A stretch of 17,358 bases of DNA, taken from Elusimicrobia bacterium HGW-Elusimicrobia-2 (GTDB lineage: Bacteria; CG03). A program made the position numbers and the translations under genes. The DNA is taken from the NCBI GenBank assembly GCA_002841685.1, contig PHAM01000039.1:1-17358 (forward strand), in the 5' to 3' direction. Below, one piece after another: positions 6,875-13,871 of the stretch. Numbering within the stretch: the first letter of the stretch is position 1; the number at the start of each line of letters is the position of its first letter. Under the pieces are notes generated by a model, which was not told where the DNA came from, did no database searches, and saw only the letters and a program-made list of their open reading frames with translations.

Positions 6875-7900
6875 ATGGCGAAGAAAAAAACTTCCCAGAC
6901 TCTGCAGGTGGGACCCTCGGCGCCGGGATGGATGGTGACATACGGCGATCTCATGACGCAGCTTCTGATATTCTTTGTCATGATGTTCGCGCTGGCCTCG
7001 GCCATGAACGAACTGCAGCTGATAAATCTGCAAAAAAAAATGGAGCAGTATGTTAAGAGGGAAAATCTCGTCAACGATGTTTCGTTTGATGTGGATGAGA
7101 GGGGGCTCGTGGTTTCCTTTCACGGAAATAAAATGTACGAGAAGGGGGAAGCTGAGATCAAACCTGAGGCATTGAAAGCGCTTTCTAATCTCGCGGCTTT
7201 CGTGCGGCCCCAGCCCAATGAAGTGCGGATAGAGGCTCATGCGGATCTGACGGAAAGCCCCGGGAAATATATATCGCTGTGGAATCTTTCTTCAACGCGG
7301 GCGTCATTCATAGCGAAACAGCTCATACAAAACATATATTTCCCCCCGTACCGCCTGTCGTCGGCGGGTTATGCCGAACAGAAACCTTACATTAAAAAGG
7401 ACGGCGAAACATATAAGACGCTTGAGGCGCGCAGCGCTGATCTGCTCAAAACCGCGTCATCCTCTTTTTTTCATGAGGCCAACCGGATGGTAGAGATGAA
7501 CATAAATAATCAGGTTTTGGAAAAAAACAAAAGCTTTGAACAGAAATACAAAAACGACCCCAATCATTCTGTTCTCGTGCGCATGGCCAGAAACAATTAT
7601 CAGGGCGGCCTTGAAAGAAAATATGCCGCGATCTCCCTGAAGATGAAAGAAAGCTCCGTGTTCAAGGACCGCTCCGAAAAGTGGGCGGAGGAAGCCCGGA
7701 TCTTTTTTAAATTCGCTGACCACGAAGTTGAGATCCTCGCGGCGAAAGAGGATTATATCAAGGCGCAGTTTTATGACAGATTGCAGAAAGAAATAGTGAC
7801 TATGGCCAATCTTTCGCCGTCGCAGCAGAACAGGAACCGCCGCGTGGATATTATCATCGCCAGGATCTCGCCTAAGGCGGCCAAGGAAAGGCTGCTGTAA
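6875..7900 (+). CDS. motB: MotB-type stator with large insertion in OmpA-like domain
   Basis: This is the peptidoglycan-anchored stator subunit paired with MotA. The N-terminus carries the MotB membrane helix (about 19-42), reading WMVTYGDLMTQLLIFF, with Asp25 as the ion-carrying residue. The usual YAD is YGD. The OmpA-like domain follows: DERGLVVSFHGNKMYEKGEAEI at 74-95, RIEAHAD in place of the usual IEGHTD, LWNLSSTRA, RLSSAGYAEQKP and, only at 320-327, NRRVDIII. In ordinary MotB the GY..-P and NRRVD segments lie close together. Here about 140 residues separate them (about 172-312), mostly charged and helical, which makes the protein 341 residues. It has no Shine-Dalgarno and starts one base after motA, so translation is probably coupled. 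The long insert could change how the stator holds peptidoglycan or add an envelope partner. Confidence 0.9.
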   Translation: MAKKKTSQTLQVGPSAPGWMVTYGDLMTQLLIFFVMMFALASAMNELQLINLQKKMEQYVKRENLVNDVSFDVDERGLVVSFHGNKMYEKGEAEIKPEALKALSNLAAFVRPQPNEVRIEAHADLTESPGKYISLWNLSSTRASFIAKQLIQNIYFPPYRLSSAGYAEQKPYIKKDGETYKTLEARSADLLKTASSSFFHEANRMVEMNINNQVLEKNKSFEQKYKNDPNHSVLVRMARNNYQGGLERKYAAISLKMKESSVFKDRSEKWAEEARIFFKFADHEVEILAAKEDYIKAQFYDRLQKEIVTMANLSPSQQNRNRRVDIIIARISPKAAKERLL

Positions 7901-7936
7901 AGGCAAGTTCCGGAATGATGCGCCCTGCCGTTCGTT

Positions 7937-9835
7937 ATGACGAATAAGCTCACGGGGAATTTTGTAAAAGCCGTTTTTTTTCTGATACCGGTCGCGGCGG
8001 TGCCTTTTCTGAACGATTCTTTCGCTTTGCCCAAAGCCATCCTGCTCTGGATGTTTATTCCGCTTTTTTTTGCCGCGGACAGCTTCGCCGCGGACAGAGA
8101 GGAGTCACCGGTTTATTTTGTGACGGGCATCTATTTCCTGCTCTCTCTTTTTTCAATATATCCCGTGCTCAGTTTTACAGGGCTTTACAGATATTATTTC
8201 AGCGGTTTTTTCTCGCTTTTAGCGGGCGTGGCGCTTTTCAGGATTTTAAGAAATTTCCCGCAGGCCGCTGTAAAAAAACAGCTGGGTTTTCTGCTTTTCT
8301 CGGCGCTTTTAACCTGCGCGGCTGTTTTTGCCGGTGGCGGGGAAAGGATTTCTTCCACCTTCGGCAATCCCAATTTTTACGGCGGCGTTCTGGCGGCGGT
8401 CTCGCCCTACGCTCTTTATTTTTCGATTTCAAAGCCGGGCTATATCATCCATTTTATGTTTTTCGCGATAGCTCTTTTAATGACTCATTCCCGCGCCTCG
8501 TGGATGGGGGTGTCCGCCGGGATTATATTTTTTATTTTCTGCGCGGGCAAAAAACACGGCTTGTCAGTGATGAGAATGGCCGCCACGCCTAAGCTGAAAG
8601 CCCGCCCCGGGCGGATCCGCCACGGCAGACGAAGCGCTTCGCAAGGCTCAGCCGCGCGGAATGTTCTGGCGGCTCTGGCGCTGATCATAGCGGGGGCGTT
8701 TATAAGCTCGCCGCGCTTTTCGGGAGATATCGTCAGGAGAGCCGTTTCCATCTTTGATCTATCGGAAGCCGATATCGTCTCAAGGTTTGAGGGCTATGCG
8801 GCAAGCCTGGCCATGTTCGCCGAGAAACCGCTTTTCGGCCACGGGCCGGAAAGTTTTTCAATCCTTTTCCGTTCTCACGCGCCGGTTTCTTTTATCCGTC
8901 AGACAGGCGGCCTCGCGCATGCGGGATACAGTCACTGCTGGCCGCTCCAGATCCTCACCGAAACGGGCCTGGCCGGATTCGGCGCATGGTTTTTGCTGAT
9001 ATTTGTTCTGATCAAAAAAGCGATAGCATCAAAAGAGCTGTTTAAAAAAGCCGCGGGGGCCTCGGTGATAGCTTATGCCGTCACAAATCTTTTCGCTTTT
9101 CCGTCTATTACCGAGCTGCTAATTTTTTGGTTTTCCGCTGCCGTGATATACGGTCCGAGGCAGGTTCCGCCTTTTGCCGGGAATATTTTTACGCGCAAAG
9201 GAAGATTGTTCGCCGCTGCCGCCTCTTTTTTGATCTTGTCGGCGCCGCTTGTTTCCGAGATATTGTTTGTCAAAGCAGTCAAGTCTCCCGATAACGAGAA
9301 GGCTTATGCCCTGTTTCGCCGCGCGGCTTTTTTCCTGCCGGCGGATTATCACCTGATGAACGCGGGGAAAAGGTGTATTCTGATTTATAATAATACGAAT
9401 TTGCCGTTATGGCTTGACCGGGGAGATTATTTTTTTGAAAAGCTGGCGAAAAAAAATCCGCGCCACGCGCTGGCTCTAAACGGCCTGGGCGTGTCCGCCC
9501 GAGAAAAATTAGAGCTGTACAAAGATAAAAAGTACGCTGGTATCGCTGAAACTTTTTTTAAGAAAGCCATAGAGAATGACCCTTATCTGAAAGCGGCGCG
9601 TCTCAATCTCGCGCTCCTTCTTGAAAAAGAAGGCCGTTTCGCGCAGGCCCTCAGTCAGTATGAACAAGCCCTGGAAATTTACAGAGATGACCAGCAGATG
9701 CTTTTCAATTCCGGCGTCGTCAGCGTTAACGCCGGAAATCCGAAAAAAGCCCTTGAGTTCTGGTACAGGCTCAGGGAGATAAATCCCGGCTACGGGAAAC
9801 TCAGTGGATATATAAAGCAGGCCGAGGCGATTTGA
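7937..9835 (+). CDS. O-antigen-ligase-like polytopic membrane protein with C-terminal TPRs
   Basis: This 632-residue protein has about ten membrane helices in its first 445 residues, followed by a soluble part with TPR repeats (about 500-625). Family signs of the WaaL/Wzy_C superfamily are FGNPNFYGG (142-150), the THSRASWMG segment near 183-190, FGHGPESF (300-307), and HAGYSHCWPLQILTETGLAG (328-347), which holds the His and Glu-Gly positions seen in O-antigen ligases. Such proteins transfer or polymerise polysaccharide, or glycosylate proteins, at the periplasmic face of the inner membrane. The exact substrate cannot be read. The loop at about 205-242, between two helices, is long and very basic and contains a palindromic repeat. 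The gene lies 36 bp after motB with no terminator visible, so it may be co-transcribed with the motor genes. No good Shine-Dalgarno precedes the chosen ATG. Confidence 0.8.
   Translation: MTNKLTGNFVKAVFFLIPVAAVPFLNDSFALPKAILLWMFIPLFFAADSFAADREESPVYFVTGIYFLLSLFSIYPVLSFTGLYRYYFSGFFSLLAGVALFRILRNFPQAAVKKQLGFLLFSALLTCAAVFAGGGERISSTFGNPNFYGGVLAAVSPYALYFSISKPGYIIHFMFFAIALLMTHSRASWMGVSAGIIFFIFCAGKKHGLSVMRMAATPKLKARPGRIRHGRRSASQGSAARNVLAALALIIAGAFISSPRFSGDIVRRAVSIFDLSEADIVSRFEGYAASLAMFAEKPLFGHGPESFSILFRSHAPVSFIRQTGGLAHAGYSHCWPLQILTETGLAGFGAWFLLIFVLIKKAIASKELFKKAAGASVIAYAVTNLFAFPSITELLIFWFSAAVIYGPRQVPPFAGNIFTRKGRLFAAAASFLILSAPLVSEILFVKAVKSPDNEKAYALFRRAAFFLPADYHLMNAGKRCILIYNNTNLPLWLDRGDYFFEKLAKKNPRHALALNGLGVSAREKLELYKDKKYAGIAETFFKKAIENDPYLKAARLNLALLLEKEGRFAQALSQYEQALEIYRDDQQMLFNSGVVSVNAGNPKKALEFWYRLREINPGYGKLSGYIKQAEAI
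8591..8641. repeat. Palindromic repeat element, copy A (inside the ligase-like gene)
   Basis: The 25 bases at 8615-8639 are the exact reverse complement of 16068-16092, and weaker similarity continues through 8602-8614. The segment contains two perfect 12-bp palindromes, GGCGGATCCGCC (8610-8621) and CGAAGCGCTTCG (8630-8641). It is read in frame as the basic stretch ARPGRIRHGRRSAS in a loop between membrane helices. The first ten bases, 8591-8600, also match 16040-16049 in direct orientation. Confidence 0.75.
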
Positions 9836-9855
9836 TATTCGCAATAACGCGGCTG

Positions 9856-9884
9856 TTGACGGCGGGCGTAAATAACGGTAAAAT
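9856..9884 (+). promoter_or_regulatory. Sigma70-type promoter for the pilZ-mutL-mnmG unit
   Basis: TTGACG (9856-9861) and TAAAAT (9879-9884) are separated by exactly 17 bp, each matching 5 of 6 consensus bases. Transcription would begin near 9891, leaving a leader of about 12 bases before the ATG at 9903. It sits in the only sizeable intergenic gap of the window (9836-9902) and splits the genes into two transcription units. Confidence 0.6.
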
Positions 9885-9889
9885 ACTGC

Positions 9890-9894
9890 AGGAG
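9890..9894 (+). promoter_or_regulatory. Shine-Dalgarno (AGGAG) of the PilZ gene
   Basis: AGGAG with 8 bases to the ATG at 9903 is the best-formed ribosome binding site in the window. It fixes the start of the PilZ protein. Confidence 0.7.
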
Positions 9895-9902
9895 AAAAAT
9901 AA

Positions 9903-10346
9903 ATGGCAGAAAGAAGGATCCACCTCAGATTTCCGACCTTATCGGTTATAAAAACCGTTGAGATAAGCAGTTCCGACGGTAAGACGGACATACCCGCCAT
10001 AATGTGCGATGTGTCAGTCGGCGGGATGGCCATGATCACTTTTCTGCCGCTGCCTAAAAATTCCGATATAGTGCTGGATTTGAAGATGCCGGATATCAAT
10101 CTCAGAAAAGTCACAGCGAGAATAGTGCGTGTCGAGGAGAAAAACGGCACTTTTCTGATAGCTCTCAAATTCCGCTCTCTGGATAATACCGTTAAGAAAA
10201 AAATAAACGCTATGGCTCTTGACTGGCAGAAATGCGAGGAGAGACAGGCGGTCGGCGAAAAGACGGAATGCCGGAATTGCGCGTATTACAATCTCTGCAA
10301 TAAAGAAGCGAAAAAAAAGCATGCCGCGAATCAATGTTCTGCCTGA
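9903..10346 (+). CDS. PilZ-domain protein with Cys-rich tail (putative c-di-GMP receptor)
   Basis: This 147-residue soluble protein has a PilZ domain over residues about 3-98. Both c-di-GMP-binding motifs are intact: RxxxR (Arg5 to Arg9, in RRIHLRF) and DxSxxG (Asp36 to Gly41, in DVSVGGM). It should therefore bind c-di-GMP. After the domain comes a tail with five cysteines at 111, 123, 126, 132 and 145, in a C-x2-C-x5-C-x12-C pattern from 123. Such a pattern could hold a metal or Fe-S cluster, but I know no named domain for it. It is the first gene after a clear promoter and Shine-Dalgarno, and its last 26 bases overlap the start of mutL. PilZ proteins such as YcgR slow flagella by touching FliG or MotA, so the motor genes upstream are candidate targets. 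That is inference, because a separate promoter and the ligase-like gene lie between them. Confidence 0.87.
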   Translation: MAERRIHLRFPTLSVIKTVEISSSDGKTDIPAIMCDVSVGGMAMITFLPLPKNSDIVLDLKMPDINLRKVTARIVRVEEKNGTFLIALKFRSLDNTVKKKINAMALDWQKCEERQAVGEKTECRNCAYYNLCNKEAKKKHAANQCSA

Positions 10347-12033
10347 AGAGGTCAGAAATTATATTTCCTGCGGTGAGGTCATAGAATCACCGGCTTCCGT
10401 TGTAAAAGAGTTAGTTGAGAACGCCCTTGACGCCGGGGCTGACAGGATAGACGTAAAAGCGCTTGAGGCTGGACTGGGTTTCATAAGCGTGACGGACAAC
10501 GGTTCCGGCATGGATTTTGAAGACCTGAAGTTCTCGCTCGAACCTTTTGCCACAAGCAAGATCAGAGTAAAAAACGATATTTCATCGGTGCAGTCGCTGG
10601 GCTTCAGGGGTGAGGCTCTGGCGTCAATCGCTAATGTCTCTGCCGTTAAGATATTTTCCTCCATGGGCTCCACGGGCGCTGTGATTTTAAGCGAAGGCGG
10701 CAGAGAGATAGATCACAGGGAGTTTTCCTGCCCCAGGGGAACCACCGTTGAGGTGAGAAAACTTTTTTTTAACGCTCCTGTACGAAAGAGATTCCTTAAA
10801 AGCCCGAAATACATGAACGGCGAGATACTGAGAGTCGTGAGGGAATATGCGCTTTCCCGGCCGGAAATTGTTTTTTCACTCAGGATAGACGATAAAAATT
10901 ATTTTGACGATCTTTCGTCGTCCGACGACGAGAAAGAGAGGGTGCGGAAGATCTTCGGTTTTGAAAACGCCGATTACGCGGCTTTGGAAAACCCCATGAT
11001 GGGCCTGCGCTGTTTTGCCTATCCTGAGGATTACAAGTCCTCCCGAAGGTGGCAGTTTATTTTTGTCAACAGAAGGCCTATAAGCAATGCCGCTTTTCTC
11101 AAGGCGGCGGAGAACGCTTTTGAGGGCTATCTGCCGCGGGGAAAGCATCCCCCTCTTTTTATTTATCTGACCGCGGCCAGCGGGCTCATAGATGTCAATG
11201 TCCATCCTGCTAAAAGAGAGATAAGGTTTCAGAGCCCCCGCGCTTTTTATCAGATGGTCTATGATGTCCTGAGGAACAAATATTCCAGGAATCAGCCGGC
11301 CGTTTATCCTCTGGCGATCGGGGCTGACACCACCGCGGCGCTTTTACCGCGCGGCGCAGAGGCTTCAGCGGATATTCCCTCCGCATCGCTTTTCGAAAAG
11401 GAGGCTGTTAAAGAATCCGTCGCCCTCGAACCGCTTCCGGGTACGCCTGTCGGCCCGCGTTGGGACAATTTCCGCTATGTCGGAAAATCGCACGGGAAGT
11501 TCCTTGTTTTTTCAACTTTTGACGCCATACACATAATGGATTTTCACGCCGCCGCCGAAAGGATAAATTACGAAAAAATAAAACAAAAAATAAAACAGGG
11601 CAATGTCGCTTCCCAGAAACTCCTTGTCCAGATAGAGGTAAAACTTTCCCCCGATGAAGCCGCTGCCCTTCAGAGCAACAGCGATATTCTTATCAAACTC
11701 GGTCTGGCGCTGAAATATTACCGCGGCAGTGTTTTTATAAGCGCTGTTCCCGCGGGTTTTACCGGCAGCGAAAAAGACATGCTCGAGAAAATAAGCGCAT
11801 GTCTCCTTGACGGCAAAAAGCATCATGATATCTTTGAAAGTCTCGCGGATCGCGCCGTGAAGATCATTGCATGCCACATGTCTTTCCGCGCAGGGGACGA
11901 TATAAAGCCCCATGACGCCGAGACTTTGATACAGGAACTGAAAAAATGCTCCGAGCCGCTGAGATGCCCTCACGGGCGCCCGGTGATGTTCAGTATTCCG
12001 GTCGCAAAAATAGATTCACTCCTCCGTCGATGA
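10321..12033 (+). CDS. mutL: DNA mismatch repair protein MutL
   Basis: MutL links mismatch recognition by MutS to strand incision and repair. This copy has 570 residues, normal to slightly short for the family. The ATG at 10321 is chosen because MPRINVLPEEV aligns with the usual MutL N-terminus; an upstream in-frame ATG at 10219 would add 34 unrelated residues inside the PilZ gene. The N-terminal GHKL ATPase shows GEVIESPASVVKELVEN with Glu30 and Asn34, DNGSGM (59-64), FATSKI and GFRGEAL (94-100). The C-terminal dimerisation domain has the endonuclease-type metal motifs DFHAAAERINYE (407-418; the usual Gln is Phe), ACH (517-519) and CPHGRP (549-554), so it is probably a nicking MutL as in bacteria without MutH. 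No mutS is in the window. It overlaps pilZ by 26 bases and mnmG by the ATGA junction. Confidence 0.96.
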   Translation: MPRINVLPEEVRNYISCGEVIESPASVVKELVENALDAGADRIDVKALEAGLGFISVTDNGSGMDFEDLKFSLEPFATSKIRVKNDISSVQSLGFRGEALASIANVSAVKIFSSMGSTGAVILSEGGREIDHREFSCPRGTTVEVRKLFFNAPVRKRFLKSPKYMNGEILRVVREYALSRPEIVFSLRIDDKNYFDDLSSSDDEKERVRKIFGFENADYAALENPMMGLRCFAYPEDYKSSRRWQFIFVNRRPISNAAFLKAAENAFEGYLPRGKHPPLFIYLTAASGLIDVNVHPAKREIRFQSPRAFYQMVYDVLRNKYSRNQPAVYPLAIGADTTAALLPRGAEASADIPSASLFEKEAVKESVALEPLPGTPVGPRWDNFRYVGKSHGKFLVFSTFDAIHIMDFHAAAERINYEKIKQKIKQGNVASQKLLVQIEVKLSPDEAAALQSNSDILIKLGLALKYYRGSVFISAVPAGFTGSEKDMLEKISACLLDGKKHHDIFESLADRAVKIIACHMSFRAGDDIKPHDAETLIQELKKCSEPLRCPHGRPVMFSIPVAKIDSLLRR

Positions 12034-13871
12034 AGCTCAAATCTTTCGCGGATATAAAATGCGTCGTGGTCGGCGGCGGCCACGCAGGATGTGAGGCCGC
12101 CAGCGCCTCGGCCAGAATGGGTGTGCCCACGCTCCTTATAACAATGCATCTGGACACCATAGGTTACACATCCTGCAATCCCGCGATAGGCGGTGTGTCA
12201 AAAGGCCACATCGTTCGTGAGATCGACGCTCTTGGAGGGGTAATGCCGTTGATAACGGATTCCGGCCGGATACAGATGCGAATTCTCAATACATCCCGCG
12301 GCGAGGCCGTCAGAAGTTCCCGCGCCCAGATAGACAGGCAGATTTACCGTCAGAATATGAAGAACATGATTGAGAACACGGATAATCTCTATCTTCTTCA
12401 GGATGAGGTGATATCTCTCGTCGCTCATAAGGGCAGGGTCCGCGGCGTGCGGACGCTCAGGGGCCTTTATCAGGGCTGTGGGGCGCTGGTGCTCTGTCCC
12501 GGCACTTTTCCAAACGGCATGATGTTCGTGGGCGATGTGAGTTTTGAGGGCGGGCGGTTTGGCGAACCCTCGTCGAAGCAGCTCACCTCTTCCTTGAAAA
12601 GCATAGGTCACAGAATGATGCGTTTTAAAACCGGCACCTGCCCGCGGCTGGACGGCAGGAGTATAAATTTCAAAAAAATGATAATGCAGAAGGGCGACAG
12701 GAAAATCCTGCCTTTTTCTATGCGCTTCACGGGGAAGACGCCGAAACAGCTGCCGTGCTATATCACCTACACCAATAAAAAAACGGAAAAAATAATAGTC
12801 AAAAACATAAAGCGTTCAGCTCTTTTTTCAGGCATGATCACAGGAACAAGCGTCAGGTATTGCCCGTCAATAGAGGATAAGTACCGGAAATTTCCGGACA
12901 AGGCCCGTCATCAGGTATTCCTTGAACCTGACGGGGTCAACACAAACGAATATTATCCCAACGGCCTTTCCACATCGCTGCCTTATGAGGTGCAGGAGGA
13001 TTGTCTGCGTTCCATAGCGGGCCTTGAAAATGCGCGGATACTGCGGCCGGGCTATGCCATAGAGCATGATGTCATAGACAGCACGGAACTGAAGCACAGC
13101 CTTGAATCAAAAAAACTCGCAGGGCTTTTTATCGCCGGACAGATAGACGGCACCACCGGTTATGAGGAAGCGGCCGGCGGCGGCCTTATCGCGGGTATCA
13201 ATGCCGCCTGCTTTATTTCGGACCTGCCTCCTCTGACCCTGCGCCGCTCGGACGCTTATATAGGTGTGCTCATAGACGATCTTGTGACGAAAGGGACATC
13301 CGAACCTTACAGGATGTTTACCGCCCGCGCCGAATACAGGCTGCGTCTGCGCGAGGGGAACACGAAAATCAGGCTCCTGCCCCAGGCCAGGCAATACGGC
13401 CTCGTGGATAAGGATGTTATCGCGAAAATGGAGAAATTTAAAAAAGACGTTGAGAGGGCGGTTGGATTCCTTTCGGTAAAAAAGATAGCGTTGAATAAAA
13501 AAGAAGGGACCCTGACGCTCAAGGCCGCGCTTTTGCGGGGTGTGAGCCTGGCGTCTCTTAAAAGGCGCTGTTCTTCAGGGAAGATCCCGGATGAGGCTCT
13601 TGAAGAGGCCGTCGTGGAACTTCGTTACGGCGGCTATATAGCGAGAATGGAACGGGATATAAAAAAGTACGATTCCCTCAGAGAGATCAAGATACCGCCT
13701 GGGCTCTCTTACAAAAACATTAACGGCCTTTCAACGGAAATAAAACACAAACTGCAGCGCTTTAAACCGGAGGATCTGTATTCCGCATCCGCGATCTCCG
13801 GGGTGACCCCGGCCGCGCTGGATGTCCTGATGGTGACTCTCGCTAAATCCGGAAGTATTCCAAAAGAATGA
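12030..13871 (+). CDS. mnmG: tRNA uridine 5-carboxymethylaminomethyl modification enzyme MnmG (GidA)
   Basis: With MnmE, MnmG installs the cmnm5 group on U34 of several tRNAs, using FAD, NADH and a folate one-carbon donor. This copy has 613 residues, close to the usual 620-630. The FAD-binding GGGHAG is at 15-20, followed by SCNPAIGGVSKGHIVREIDALGG with Cys49. YCPSIEDK carries Cys278, which matches the second conserved Cys of E. coli MnmG. AGQIDGTTGYEEAAGGG and GVLIDDLVTKGTSEPYRMFT are near-perfect family blocks, and the C-terminus ends with SGVTPAALDVLM. The ATG at 12030 overlaps the mutL stop as ATGA and gives the expected N-terminus; a longer frame from 11946 would add 28 residues that do not fit the family. 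No mnmE lies in the window. Translation is probably coupled to mutL. Confidence 0.97.
   Translation: MKLKSFADIKCVVVGGGHAGCEAASASARMGVPTLLITMHLDTIGYTSCNPAIGGVSKGHIVREIDALGGVMPLITDSGRIQMRILNTSRGEAVRSSRAQIDRQIYRQNMKNMIENTDNLYLLQDEVISLVAHKGRVRGVRTLRGLYQGCGALVLCPGTFPNGMMFVGDVSFEGGRFGEPSSKQLTSSLKSIGHRMMRFKTGTCPRLDGRSINFKKMIMQKGDRKILPFSMRFTGKTPKQLPCYITYTNKKTEKIIVKNIKRSALFSGMITGTSVRYCPSIEDKYRKFPDKARHQVFLEPDGVNTNEYYPNGLSTSLPYEVQEDCLRSIAGLENARILRPGYAIEHDVIDSTELKHSLESKKLAGLFIAGQIDGTTGYEEAAGGGLIAGINAACFISDLPPLTLRRSDAYIGVLIDDLVTKGTSEPYRMFTARAEYRLRLREGNTKIRLLPQARQYGLVDKDVIAKMEKFKKDVERAVGFLSVKKIALNKKEGTLTLKAALLRGVSLASLKRRCSSGKIPDEALEEAVVELRYGGYIARMERDIKKYDSLREIKIPPGLSYKNINGLSTEIKHKLQRFKPEDLYSASAISGVTPAALDVLMVTLAKSGSIPKE

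Noticed and set aside
7970-7982. T-run that might be part of a terminator after motB
   Set aside because: It lies inside the ligase-like coding sequence, and no stable GC stem directly precedes it.
8072-8096. Short direct repeat GCCGCGGACAG in the ligase-like gene
   Set aside because: It encodes FAAD twice and is explained by a small tandem duplication in coding sequence; it does not match the palindromic element.
10219-10320. Upstream in-frame extension of mutL
   Set aside because: The extra 34 residues are basic, lie wholly inside the PilZ gene and have no counterpart in MutL; the ATG at 10321 aligns with the family N-terminus.
11946-12029. Upstream in-frame extension of mnmG
   Set aside because: It would lie inside the mutL C-terminal coding region and add 28 residues before a MnmG N-terminus that is already complete.
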